A stretch of 64,000 nucleotides of DNA from Chondrus crispus (Eukaryota > Rhodophyta > Florideophyceae > Gigartinales > Gigartinaceae): the NCBI RefSeq assembly GCF_000350225.1, contig NW_005178566.1:124001-188000 (forward strand), written 5' to 3'. The notes under the pieces were generated by a model. That model was not told the DNA's origin. It was given only the letters and a program-made list of their open reading frames with translations, and did no database searches. Of the stretch, positions 30,883-43,214 are shown in pieces. The position numbers were made by a program, and so were the translations under genes. Within the stretch, counting starts at the first letter, position 1. Each line of letters opens with the position of its first letter.

Positions 30883-32880
30883 ATGATGGAACATATGGAC
30901 TGGTCTATGTTTGGGAGATGAGACAGCCAGAATGCCTGTAGGGAGGCAAGACATGTGATGACCGGGATGGTGAGCTGCACGTGAGGGACATTAGCGGTTT
31001 CACATATTGGAAAGAGGTCGAGAAGAATGGGAAAGACGAGAAAAGTCAGTGCGAGATATGTGAGCAAAGTGTAGGCTATGATGGTGGAGGCATCATTGGG
31101 CGGAAAGGAAAGAGATGAGAAAACCCACAGAGTGAGGCCAACGGCCGAGGAGGAAAAGTAGAGCAGAGGCTTGGTGGATGAGGAGAAGGCGAACGTGTGG
31201 GCAAAAAGTGCGAGAAGGTTGAGGCGATAGAAGTGAGCCGAGTGGGAAACATAGAATGTTCAGGCGAAAAACCGGTGCAACCTGTGCGAGAAGGCGTGGG
31301 AATAGGCATTAGAATAGACACATTGCAAAACAAGGAAGACCTGGATGGGGGCAAAGCGGGTCAGAAAGTGAAAAGTGGCAGTGGGGACAACTGCCAAGAT
31401 GAATGGATTGGTAGCGGAGAACATACAAAAAAACGAGTAGGACTGCCAGAGGAGGGAGGGGAGCTATGGCAGCGCATCTTGGATCATCGACACGTCGTTT
31501 CCACCATCTCCAATAGCCAAAGTCATCGCTTTTCTCTTTTCCCGCACTAATCGAACCACTAGTGCCTTCTGTAGCGGCGTCACATGACAGCAGATCACAA
31601 CCTTCGTATGATCGGACAACGCCATGAATACATCTGAATGATCCTCAATCGCGTGGTGCAGAGAAGCCCCGTCAATGATCACAACAACCTCTTCTTCTTC
31701 CACTTTTTTCTTCTGCCGCATGGACAGCCGACGAGGCAACTCAGCTCTTGCGCTGAAGCTCTTCCGTCGCTGTGGAGTTTGCGCATCCAACACATGACGG
31801 TCGAGAGTGTCATTAAGTTGTCTTTGCACCTCCGCGGATGAGCTTCCTGCAATATGCACCACCTCCATGTTCCTATCAAGCAAGTTCGCTGAATATCCAA
31901 TGTTTTCAGCCGTTTCTCTCTTGTCACCAGTCAACACCCACAGTTTAATCCCTGCTTCGCGCAGAAATTTGATCGTCTCGGGCACTTTGTTTTGCAACTT
32001 ATCCTCTACAGCAGTCGTGGCGACATACATCAATCCTCGTCGAGTTCAGCGCTAATCTTTGAGTTCTTCCCTTCCCTGTCCTCCAAAGAATTTTGCGCCT
32101 CTTGGAACCGTTCAAACCAAGTTTGAAAGTCCTCCCCCTCCAAGTCTTTCATTGCAAACACAAGTGTTCGTAGACCTTCCTTCGCAAACTCGTCAATATG
32201 ATTCTGAATCAATTCTATGTTCGCGTCTTTGTTTAGCAACTTCAGCATGATCGTATCAGCACCCTTGGTGAACATTTTAATTTCCCCGTCAGGACACCAG
32301 AGAATCATGCTCATTCTCTTGCTGTCTGAATTGAACTCCAGTTCCGCCAAAGTCGTGTAAGTTTCTTTCGTTCCAAAGCGATCAATAACGAGTGTGTCAA
32401 GGGTTCGCGTCATAAGAGTGATCCCTTATTCTCTCGCCGATGTAACTAATGCAACCTCATCCGGACTCTGCCCTTGATATTCTGGAAGTGCCTCTTCTGA
32501 GCTGTTTCCATCTAGCACAGCCGTGTTGTCCCCCAGATCCGGATTAGAGCGTTTCTTACTCTTCTTTCTGCCCGAGTCTCCAGAGGAGTTGTCAGACTGC
32601 GTCTCATCCTTGGGTTCTGGCACGACGCTGTGACAGAGAGCCATTACTAGCAAAAGTTGCTTCACAGGCTCGACACCATCTTTGACAGCGCGATGCATGG
32701 CTCTTTTCTTCTTGAGACAACTGTCCGCCAGCCGAGCAGGCGATGTAACGAATTATGTTCTCTGTGAGCGTGCCCGTTTTGTCGCTGAGGACGTGCTCGA
32801 CCTCACCGAGCATTTCATTCAGATTGGTCGCTCTTGCCAACACCTTCTGCCGGCCAGTTCTCATCCGTAAATCAGCAGAC
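30883..32880 (-). pseudogene. P4-ATPase (phospholipid flippase), 3' part
   Basis: Continues the coding sequence interrupted by gypsy1. The phosphorylation site DKTGTLTEN (about 32760-32790) with preceding [16 protein letters not shown] is textbook P4-ATPase. Next come [29 protein letters not shown], then GIKLWVLTGDKRETAENIGYS and the hinge GDGGNDVSMIQDA. There are frameshifts at about 32710 and 32030, an in-frame TAA at about 32424-32426, and a stop right after the hinge motif. The usual long membrane region is mostly gone; only hydrophobic text (LTYLALTFLVFPILLDLF, about 31010-31060) remains. Intact P4 enzymes move aminophospholipids across Golgi or plasma membranes. This copy is dead even without the gypsy1 insertion. 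Confidence 0.85.
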
Positions 32881-33490
32881 TGTAGTATAATCACCCCCAA
32901 CGACGAGGGGAGTGAGTACTAGCAGTTCGGAAAGACCCTGATCGGCGGGAAGACAGAAGCACGGCCCACCCACGGTACCGAGCACGGGCTCGAGGTAGCG
33001 GTGGTAGAGCGGGATCGGGGAGGACGCGCGCACGCGCGAGCGGTTCTACGCCTCGACGCCCCGGAGCGGTACTGGGTGACGATCCAGTACCGACGGGCGG
33101 AGGCGGAGCCGGCTCGTGGGCGTGCTACGCGCGCCCTCAACCCGGGCGCGGTGCGACTCCTAGGTAAAACGGACGGAAGTACCTAAAAGTAAGCGGGCGG
33201 ACCAAGGTGGAGGATCCTTGACAAGTCCGTGCTTGTCGTCCTCCACCGCCGGCGGTCCGCTCATATTTAATATACAGAGTCACCTATCATAACATTACAG
33301 TAGTGCAAGTCAGCCTGCACTGTAGTGCTGTCAGCCGTCGGGGCTGGCAGCACACGTGTCGTACACGTGTGTGCGCGCGCCCCCGTACATGTGGGGTACA
33401 CGTGTGCGCGCGTACTGAGGTACTGTAGAGCTCGGGCTCTACAGTTATAATCTAATCTAAATCTAATTCTGAGGAGGGGGATATTCTACA
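32881..33490 (-). repeat. gypsy1 3' LTR
   Basis: 610 bp, TGTAG...CTACA. Contains a TATA-like run (TCATATTTAATATA, about 33261) and several hairpins: 33325-33336 with 33342-33353 (12 bp, one G-T), 33352-33359 with 33363-33370, and 33423-33431 with 33436-33444. These correspond in order and partly in sequence to the hairpins of the gypsy2 LTR. Confidence 0.93.
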
Positions 33491-36400
33491 TGGCCCCCCT
33501 CTCAAGTGTGAACGTCCGCGTCCACATGTGCTTGTAGAGCCGACCGTAATGTGCCCCCTTCCCGGGACGTCGACGCCTCTAGTTCGTTGTCACCCACGTC
33601 CTCCTCCTCGCGAGCCTTTCTCTTCGTGGTGCGCGTGCGTCTGGCGTTGCGCTAGCCTCTTCTCCGCGGCTTTCCCGATTTACCGTCCCGCGATCATCTC
33701 GTTCTGCGAGGTGTCACGGCATATCCGTCGTTACCCCGGGGTCCCCTTTGCCAGCGTTCCCAATCCGTCGCCCTAAATATTCGTCCTTTTACTCCCCCAC
33801 GTCCGTGTCCGCTCGCCCGATACGGCGCGCGGGGCGATGCGGCAGGAGGGTATGAGCAGGTCGCGCGACGAGAGCTCCGTCGGTACGGTAACATTTGCCA
33901 TGGTTAATAGGGGGCAGTGTGACGAATTGAAATTGTGTTCGGGCATAGAATTATCTTCCCCGGGGCTGTCACCTTCGCGGTTTGCCAGTGGGCCACTTTC
34001 ATTCCCGTCCCCATCACTCTTGATATCGCTGTGAAGCTCTCCCTTGGCAAGATGACTGCGGTTGCTACGATTTGCCCCCCCGTCTTTTTTTGATTGGCCG
34101 GTTAGTGACGATATGGGTTTGTCTAATTACCTCCTGATCCGGGCGGGTGCCATGGCCTTTGTCCTCGAAAATGCGGCGTCTGTCAAGGGTCCCCGACTCC
34201 TACGTCGTCCGTCGAGCATGATCGGTTCTCCTGTAAGACTCCCTCTGCCGACGAGTAGTGGGGGGACAAACACCCCTTGCGAGGCAACCACACCCTTTCC
34301 TTCCCCAGTTCTCTCCGTACCCACTCCGCACGGCCTCGGGAGGTCTTCCCAAGCAATGAGGTACAACGATTTTGACGGTGAGGCACTGGTGGCATGCGGT
34401 CTGCTCGCGGGTAGGATATCGTCCTTGCCCGGAGAGCCGGGGCGTGAGGCTCGTCGAGAGTCTTGCGCGCGTACTGCGCTCGTTGGGGCATTCGGGGAAT
34501 CGTATACGCTATGAAGCAGGTCGCGTCCGTCACAGAGTCCTCGTTCGAGAGCGAACACGGAGAGCGGAATTCCGCGTTGTAGCGAAAGGGGATCAGGCTA
34601 CCGCGGGGGAGCGGGGCGTACGCCGGCAATGGCGCGTTTCGAAAGGGGGAGGGTGTCGCGCTCCTCCTGAAGGGAGCGTCCAGAAGAGTAGACCCAAACT
34701 GCGCGAGACGCGCGCGTCGCTCAATAGTATGGACGTAGTGCGCGCAACTTCTAAAGATGACGCCGTGGTATGCTTTCTGTCCTGGGAGCTTTCCGTTGCC
34801 ATGCCCGAGAGCGTCGCGCGCATCTCGTCTTCGCGAGCGACATTGAGATCTGGTGCCTCCACGAACCCCCTGCGCAGGGCTGCTCCTAATATGGGTCTGT
34901 CGCCGTCCCCGATCCGCACTTCTCTCGAGCGCTACGTTGCTCCCCGCATCCACCGCCTCGTCCTCCTTTGTCACCATCCATCGGGCGAGGTCTATAAATT
35001 ATCGTTGGCGTTGACACCCCTCCGTACGGTTGTGGGGTCAAAAATTTCAAAGACGTCCGTCCGCGTGGGCAGGGCGAGGGCGCGCAGCGCGCGCCGGTGA
35101 TATATCCTAGAAGCTGTCCTCCCGTCGCAGCGTGTCTTGAATTACGCCGACTAGAGCCTCTCGACGAGACTATGGATCCGGTGGAGGTGACAATGTACGC
35201 GGTGTCGCCGTACGCGAGCGAGGAGCGGTGTACTGTAGCTTTGCACGGACGGCGCGTAGCCGGGCGCAAGTGCGCGCGCGCGCACGACAGCCCCTTGACA
35301 TTGATCAATACTGTCCTAAAAGTTTCTGGATTTTCCCGCGAAAATGTTTTTTGCCAAAAAAAATCACAGCACGGTCCGTGAGGGGGGTGTGGGCTCATGC
35401 GCGAACTAAATTCTTTCGAAAATGAGGACGTACTCCGTCGGACTGAGTCGTGCTCCAGCAATGCAAGTGTGCACCGGCGTATCCCCTTTTCCGTATTTTT
35501 CTGAGGAGACCGCTACAGTTCGTAGCGCCCCGCGTCCGTGCATACCGTCCCCTTTTCTGCGCAGCGATCTGTTCGCCTATTAATTTCCTTTTCGTGCGGT
35601 CTGCGTGCCGTCCGAGGCACGCCATTGTCGGCGGATCATCCCCTTCCCTTTCGTTCCGAGCATCCGTCCTCGGAGTGCGTCGGTGGTTCGGGGACACCGG
35701 CGTCGCCGTATAAGAACTCATCGTGGTGTGCGCGTACAGCTCCGTCTTCCCGGCGGAATCCACCGCGTCTACCCTCGTGCGTGAGGGTTGCTTCCATGCA
35801 GAGCGCGCGGGCATACCGCGTTCGGTGGGACACGCGGCGCGTGCACCGGCGTTGACGCGAAAATAGAAAAGGGGGAGGGTGTTGCGCTCCTCCCGCGGGG
35901 AGTGTCCTCAAAAATAGACGAGGGCAGGGCGAGTCGCGCGCTTTGCTCAACACGGTAGTCAGGTGTTGTACCTAGGGGTCCGGTGACGGATAGTGTGACT
36001 CCCTTTTGCAATAGGGTTGCCGTTCAATAATTACCCCTTGACCGAGCTCCGGCGTAGTTCTCGATGCGGTCGAGCAGCGGAGCTGGCATGAGACGTCGTG
36101 TTTTTCCGTCGTCATCCCGGTCGCTGTTTAGAGAAGAGAGGGGCATCTTCACACCCTCATCTCTGTCGGTGCCCCGCAGACGACGTTTGACGCCGTGCTT
36201 CTGCTCCGGGGCGCGTCCCTACTCCCTTGGGTTGGGATTCCGTTTGACGCCTCTTCTTGTCTTGACTAATCCTTCCCCATACGGTGGGGTGGTTGTTGGA
36301 AGGCCGTTACCGCCATAGGGGATGGCGCTCGTGCCACGCCTTGACGTTCGCCGCGACGGTCGCAGTAACGATGGGGCATGCACGAGCAACGCGCGCGCGG

Positions 36401-38440
36401 CCAGGGCCACGTCTTGCTCGTGGCTGGCAGCCGACGCGGCGGGATAAGCCGCTGCGTGTCCGCGCCAGTTTGCCTCTTTTTCTTTCTTTCTTCTACACTC
36501 GGCGTCGCACGGCGCGCCGGGGTGTGCGTGGTACTTAATACGCGTAGCACTCGGGGGCGGTCAACCCGCCTACCGTCCTTTTCTCTCCACAATTGTCGTC
36601 TGAGCTCAGGTCCCGCCCCGCACGTGTTGGTATCGTACAGGGTCCAACTGGGGTCGACGGACCCGACGGTGGCGGGAAGACGTACGGTGTCGGCCTCCAG
36701 ATCGTCGTCTTCCGCGGTGGCGGTGACTGCGTCTCGACGGACTTGGCCGACGGCTATTCCGAGGATCGACGGGCTTCCTTACGATGCGAGCGGAAAGTGA
36801 CTCGAGGGAAGGCGGAGAGTCGGCAACGCAGACCGGCTTCCCTTTGTGACACCGCTTCCTTGCGAGACTGCGCCCCCATTTTCTTTACCATTCGACACTC
36901 CACACCTCGCCATGGGTACAATCCCCTTCCTCTTCGCCATGTCCTTCCCATGGCGGCCTCCGGTGCCTCTTCATTGGCGTTTCGGCGCGAGCACTTCCCG
37001 ACACGTGCAGTGACCGGCGGCGCGCACGTACCGACGCACACGCTGCAGAAGACGGTCCAAGACGAGCTCGCAGGTTGCAGGTCATGCTGCGCCGCGCTCG
37101 GCGCGGTCGTTCTTGACGAGCAACGGCGTTTGTGTTGTCGTGGGGGCCCTCTGTCTCAGGGCTGTGAAGGTCGCCCCGACGTCGGCCTTGTCGACGCCGG
37201 GGATTTTTGCGCGGCTTCCGAGCACGAAGGGCTCGTCACGTCCCCTTGTCGAAGCCGTTATCAGTTCACTCACCACGAACGTCGGTGATGGTGATTTGAA
37301 TCGCGCTCGTCGCTGCATGTCGGACGTCTGACACGCGCGCAGCGCCGTGCACGTGTGGTCCGGGCCACCTGTTTGCCCGCGGCAATTTCCACCACCCAAT
37401 ATTTTTGGTTTCCGGGTAAGGTGGCGGTGTCGACGCGGTCGCCCTTCGGCTGCCGACCACGGACGGTGTCGTCGGCAGGCTGCGTGTCCGGAGCGCCGCT
37501 TCCGTTGTCGCCGCCAGAGAGTGTGTCTCCCTCGGGGTGCGGTACGGGCCGTCGGACCGGTCAGGCCGAGGGTACGTTCGGCCATCCCGCGTGCCATTGC
37601 GTGTCTCGCATGCCAACGTGCATGCGTTTGCTCACGTGAGATGTCCATTTTCGCGACTACTTTTTCGTTAATTTTCTCCTGCCCTTGGCGGCAGGTTGAC
37701 ACCGAGTGCTGCACAGTAGGACTTATTTCTCATTATTTTTTCCATGTTGATCGCGGCGGCGGCCCAAGCACTGTACAGCATTATATCATCCCTGGGGTGA
37801 CCGTTATCATCCCAATCATTCTCTGAGGCCATGCGGTGCCTCTCTTGGCATATTATCGTGGCAGTGGAGTGGCGGTTGTTCGTCCGCCCCCTCCTCCGTG
37901 CTCACTCGGCCCGTACCAAAGTATGCGTACGCTATTCTTCACACCTCGCGCCTTGCTTTGTGCAATCCGTACGCTCCCACGCTCACCTGGCGCGACTTGA
38001 GCATAATGCCGCATTCTACGCGGCCATCCCTTGGACGTTTCGGGTCCCCTAAGACGCGAATTCTCGCATCCAACTCCGTAAGCGCTCGCTACCGATTGAC
38101 TGACGGAGGCCTAACTGCTTCCGGTACCGGCTGCCTTGTGCAGGTGATCGTTTCGTTCGTCGGACGTCATCTCGCCGCGATTGCCGGACTTAACGGAATG
38201 TCCGGCGACCCAGTTCGGGGGGAAGCGTCCGACTTTTCTGCTCCCATAAAGGGGTATTCGCCTTATTCGTTCGAGTACACGTTGACACTCGTATAGTCGG
38301 TCAATACGAGTGCCACAATTCCTTGAGGTAGTCCGAACTGCCTCATCCCTACGCCTTACGTCGTGCTTCCTTGGGTTTCGGAAGTCAATTACGGCTTGAC
38401 TTCTGTGCGGTCCTCACGTCAACCGTAACGAAGCGGTTGA
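33491..38440 (-). other. gypsy1 3' non-coding passenger segment (~4.9 kb)
   Basis: Between the end of Pol and the 3' LTR lies almost 5 kb without any recognisable coding sequence. Both borders carry the same ~40-bp text: GGCCCCCCTCTCAAG with GAACGTCCG at 33492-33519 next to the LTR, and again at 38442-38470 at the Pol stop codon. On the minus strand this is the purine tract GAGAGGGGGG, so the polypurine tract and the last pol bases are duplicated around the segment. Inside, a ~100-bp block (about 34637-34735) recurs at about 35870-35965. Open frames are GC-rich shadows. Origin unknown. Confidence 0.65.
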
Positions 38441-38451
38441 GGGCCCCCCTC

Positions 38452-40065
38452 TCAAGCCAGAACGTCCGGGTTCACGTCAGACGTGAGGTTCCTGCCGGTG
38501 CATCCCCGGAGGCGTTGGGCGTAACGAGACACCAACTCCTCCGGAACGTGAGTCCGGGCGGTCCATGTGGGCGTGTCGTAATCCGCCCACTTGATGAGAA
38601 ACTCGATTGTTCCGTCCTCCATGGCTCGATGCCGGAGTAGTCGGTCCACGGCATACTGCGTGCCCTCGGTGACCTTGTCCGCAAAGTAACTTGGGGTTGT
38701 CGTACTCGCCCGTGGCGCGTCCGTCGGTGGTGGCGCGTACACGCAGCGGTCTGCGGAGACGCGCTCGGTGACACCATCACGATCGATCGTGATGGTTCTC
38801 TTGTCATTCGCAAGAACGCGGTATGGCCCAACGGCGGGCGACGCGAGTTTGTTTGACGTCCTTGCCCCATCGGTGGGGTTCAGGTAGACGTAATTTCTTG
38901 GCTTGAGTCGTGCGTTGATCCGTCTGACGCGCTTATCGAAGTCGCGCTTGTACCGAGCCTGCGTCCGGCGCAGGCTCCCGTACGCCTTCTGAATCTTGTC
39001 GTCCAACGTCTTGACGAACTCAGCGCGCGCGTTGCCCCTATCGGACGGGGGCGCGTCACCGTCGGCTCTACGTAGAGAGAACTCCGGCGGGGGTCGGCTG
39101 AGGACGAGCTCGAATGGCGTCGTACGCGTCGTACGATGTACGTGGGAGTTGTACGCGTACGTGAGCGGCCCCACGTACACGTCCCAGTCGTCATGATGTT
39201 CGCTGACGTAATTGCGTAACATTGAAGCGATCGTCCGGTTGTATCGCTCAACGTGCCCGTTCGTCTGGGGGTGGTTTTCTGAATTGTACAAGCTCGTCAC
39301 CCCCAGGACACGGCACGTGCTGTGGAAGAACTTCGCGTTAAACTGCGGTCCATTATCCGACAGTAGCGAGCGTGGGACGCCATATTTAAATACCCACGCG
39401 TCGCAGAACGCGACGGCGACCGTGTACGCGGTTACCGTCGGCAGTGCCACAACTTGAGACAGCTTAGTGAAACGGTCCGTAATTACGAGAAGGAACCGTT
39501 TCCCTGCCTTCGTCTTGGGTAGCGGCCCCAAGATGTCGATGGCCAGGCTCTCAAGCGGCCGTGTTGCCGGAAACAACTTCAAACGGTTGAGATGTTTCCG
39601 CAACTTAACACGGTTCATCGCGCAGGTTCGGCACCCTCGCACCGTAGCTGCGACATCTGCTGCGAGACGGGGCCAGTAGAATTCGCGACGGAGCGCGAAG
39701 TACATACGGTTCTGGCCCGGGTGCCCCGCGATGGTTGGTGTGTGGCAGAGCTGAAGCAGCCGAGCCCGTAGCGTCCGAGGCATCACGACCTGCACGATGT
39801 CAGGGTCGGAGGGGTGTCTCCGTTTGAGCACCCCGTGGCGGTCTTCGAAGAACGCGGAGTCCCGAGACTCTGACTGTCGTGCCAGTACGGTCTGGCAGAA
39901 GTCATCTACGCGTTGCTCTTCGGCTATCTCCTCTAACGTAAGAGGGGCCGGAAGGTCGTCCTGCGGAGGGGCGACCGTGGAGGCGGGCGCGCCAACTTCG
40001 GGTTGTTCGGCGCGCTCGATGTCGACAGCGTCGAACTCGTCGTTCTCCTCTGAGAACGATGTGGT
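38452..40065 (-). pseudogene. gypsy1 integrase with C-terminal chromodomain
   Basis: Minus-strand frame, continuous for 460 codons from 39831. H2C2 zinc finger (HTPTIAGHPG ... CRTCAMNR), catalytic core with IDILGPLPKTKAG, SDNGPQF and the E of GHVERYNR, then the GPY-like region. A chromodomain follows: YAVDRLLRH, EFLIKWADYDTPTWTA and HVPEELVSRYAQRL near the end. Chromodomains of chromoviruses steer integration to histone-marked chromatin. The protein is otherwise intact; it is separated from RNase H by a stop at 40066 and degenerate text. Confidence 0.88.
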
Positions 40066-41555
40066 TCATGCAAGAGCGGGGGCCTCGTCGTCGCCCCTCG
40101 GCTTGTCGCGCGTACGCACTCGCGAACCTCTCCGCGATCCGGCTTGGTTCCTTGTTGTCACGAAGACATGGACGGCCTTGTGATCGCAGTTCGCGGTACA
40201 GACGTGGTCCGTGAGCTCGTCCGACACGTCACGGACAGTCGTACCCGCATCGAAGGTGAGAATGTCTTCATCCACCTCGACGACTGGGCGAGGGTCGTCG
40301 GTGACCCTTGGCGACACGAGGCGTGACAAGGCATCTGGCACCTGGTGCACGCGCCCGGGGCGGTACTGGATGGTGAAGTCGTATCCGCCAAACGCAGTCG
40401 CCACTGGGTAAGCCTTCCGGAGCTCTCCGTGAGGGACATGAGCCATCGGAGGGCATCATGGTCCGTCCGGATGGTGAACTTGGTACCTTCGACGTACGGC
40501 CGTAGTGTGCGGACGGCCCACACTACGGCAAAGCATTCGCGCTCCGTAGCGCTGTAGTTGCGCTCACTGTCGGACAGTGAGTACGACCAATACCCGACGG
40601 GTCGCCAATCGTTGGCGCCTTCGTGTTCCTGGAGCAACGTACAGCCCAGTTGATAGGCACTAGCATCATTGTCGATCATGTACGGCCGACCGTACCGCGG
40701 CAATGCTAGAATCGGCGGGGAAATCATCCGCTCCTTCAAAGCTTCGAGTGCTTGAAGTTGCAGCTCGGTCGGGTTTTCGAAGTCGGGGTCCGCGCCTTTG
40801 CGCGTCATTTCCGTTAATGGACGCGCAAGTTCCGCGAACCCCTTCACGAAGCGGCGGTAGACGTTGCACGCCCCGGGGAACGACTGCACCTGCGTCAGGG
40901 TGCTAGGGAACGTGAACGTTTTGAAAGCGTCCGCTGCCGCTTCGGCGACGCTCAGCTTACCTGGGGAAATGACGTGCCCCAGGTAGTGCACCTTCGGTTG
41001 GAAGAAGCTACACTTCTTGAGCTTGAGAGAGATTCCGGCGCTCCTCAACAACCTCAAGACAGTGTCGAGATGCTTCGCGTGTTCTCCGTGCGTACGGGAG
41101 AACACGATGACATCATCCAGGTAGACGAGGTATATCTGCCATCGGACGCCAGATAGGATGATGTCGAGGGTACGTTGGAAGGTGGCCGGTGCCCCCTTTA
41201 GCCCGAACGGCATACGCAAATGGCGAAACGTTCCCATATGCGTAGTGAACGTGGTCTTGTCCCGGTCTTCCGGAGCGACGGGGATCTGCCAATAACCGGA
41301 ATTGCAGTCCAACGTCGTGAAGACGACTGCATCTCCGAGCGAATCGGTGCAGCCGTCCATCCGGGGCAGCGGATACGAATCCGCTGCCGTCTTCGCGTTG
41401 AGACGCCGGTAGTCCACGCAGAACCGAAGAGAGCCGTCTTTCTTCGGTACGAGCACCACGGGAGACGCTCACTCGGTGCTCGCAGGTTCGATTACCCCTG
41501 CATTCAACATTTTGTTGACTTCCTTGGCGACCACCTCACGCATAGCCGGCCCCTT
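40066..41555 (-). pseudogene. gypsy1 reverse transcriptase-RNase H
   Basis: RT motifs run VLVPKKDGSLRFCVDYRRLN, TTLDCNSGYWQIPV, MPFGLKGAPATFQR, the catalytic YLDDVIVFS (intact Asp pair) and LGHVISPGKLSV. RNase H follows: DNDASAYQLGCTL, ERNYSATERECFAVVWAV and TDHDALRWL. A stop TGA at about 41460 lies just before the first RT motif (E-stop-ASPVV). The frame shifts near 40370 within RNase H; the new frame reads FTIQYRPGRVHQVPDALSRL and stops at 40066. Active-site residues look sound, but the reading frame does not allow a full Pol. Confidence 0.88.
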
Positions 41556-42975
41556 TCAGTAGGGCATTGAACGTATCGGCCTCGTACCCGGTTCGAGGGG
41601 AATGCGGTGTTCGGTCGCTCGGATCGTTCCGAGCGCCCCGCTCCACAGACTCGAGTGCTTACGGCGCATCTCGAGCACGTGGCCCCGGAACTTGTCATCA
41701 TCGATGTATGACAAGTCGATTTCTTTTTCCCAATCCTCCGGCGGTTTTTCGGGATCTTTTTTAGAGGCGGGTGCAGTGCCCCCTTCCGGCAGCGGGCACT
41801 TCGCCGGTCGGCCGTCCGTACCGGCTCCTCCCTTCTCAACGGTTGCCCCCTGGGCGGAGCCTGGTCGACCAGCTCCTGCCGTTCCGACTTGATCGGTCAA
41901 GTCGGTGAGGTGTAGCGCGTACGCGATCCCCTCAGCGATGCGACGTTCGGGCGTAAAGGTCGCGAGGGGGTTGCGCTTCGCGTATCCCACGACGGTGTGC
42001 TTCGGAAGCCGCCTTTCCTGTCGCGAGAAGTTCGCGACGATGACGTCGAAGGTCTGGTTCGGCAGGACCTCGACGACGCCGTTCGTCAGCCTCACTCCAT
42101 GTCGGTGTTGGAGTGACGGCTTCGGCTCTACAAACACGAGGCCCCTCCCCGTCGTGGTAACACGCACACGGGCCTGGGACCTCGCGGGGATGGTAACCTA
42201 GCGCGAGATTCGGATCGCCTGCGGGGCTTCGTCGCGTGCGTCAGCCCGGCTTGTCTGACGTCCGTGCCGCCTGGTTGGGGGAGTCGGCTCCCCTTTCCCG
42301 TCGACGATGGCAACGGAGCCACCTTGGCGTAGCTCCAACCGTTGAGCTTCGATGTCGATACTTCGCACGTGTGTATCGATGAAGGCCGTACCGAGGAGGA
42401 CCGGTACAGCGAGCTGGTCCGCCACGGCGAACGGAATTCAGAACGTCGTGTTCTTCAACCGCACGCCCAGCCGTACGAAGGCCGAGAGCTTAAGCGGGTT
42501 GCTATTCGCGCCTGCCAATCGGGGCAGTGGCGCGTCGCGGATGACGTACCGCGAACAATCGGGAGGAGGGTCGGCCTTCCTCACCAGATTGTACCCCGAG
42601 CACGTATCAACGGCGATCGTGCGGGGCTTGAAGGCATTTCCCTCCGTGGCTATCGAGCCGAGGACGTTGTAAACTTTTCGACGTCATAAGGTAAATGATG
42701 CCGTCGACCAGATTCGGCGTGCCCGGCTCGGCGAGATCGTTCCGCCTGGGCCGCCGGCGCCGATTCCGACTTCTCTTCCGCGTCCTTCTGCCTTGGTCGC
42801 GGGGCGCCCTTTGGTCGGCCGCGTCCCCGCGACGAGTCGCGTTCGTACGCGGCTTGAATTCTTCTGGCGGCCCCGGGTCCCCCTGGGTCGGGCCGCCGGC
42901 GCGTTCGATGCGCTTCTTGTTAGGCACTTGGCTCACGGTTGCCACAGCGCCGTCCTCCATGTGCGCCGGGCTCAC
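41556..42975 (-). pseudogene. gypsy1 protease and linker
   Basis: Counterpart of the gypsy2 protease region. After an Arg-rich stretch, the site VDTCSGYNLVRKA is readable in one frame at about 42600, followed by LAVPVLLGTAFIDTHV and the linker LEPKPSLQHRHGVRL, RRLPKHTVVGYAKRN and WEKEIDLSYIDDDKFRG. Stops are TGA at 42438-42440, where gypsy2 has CGA, and TGA at 41556-41558, where gypsy3 has CGA. There is also a frameshift around 42660. Unlike gypsy2 and gypsy3 it carries no LTR3 insertion. Confidence 0.72.
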
Positions 42976-43214
42976 AGTTGTCTCGGTGTGCTTGTGCGGG
43001 GTTGAGGGGAATAATATCGGTAAACATTCCCCTCCCCCGCCGGGGACAAATAGGGGCGGGTCTAGGTTGGTGTGACAAGACAGTTCACGCGACCGCGTGA
43101 ACGTAACCGTCTTTGCGGGTTTTTCGAACTACCCGAGCTGTCAGTGCTATTCGCCTGGCTATCGTTAGATAGCGCATCGACTGGCCCCTGTCTGCGCAGA
43201 TGGGGACGGTTTCC

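Noticed and set aside
34183-37714. Long minus- and plus-strand ORFs in the gypsy1 3' segment
   Set aside because: Frames overlap on both strands in GC-rich DNA, translations are low-complexity Arg/Pro/Ser and none has a domain.
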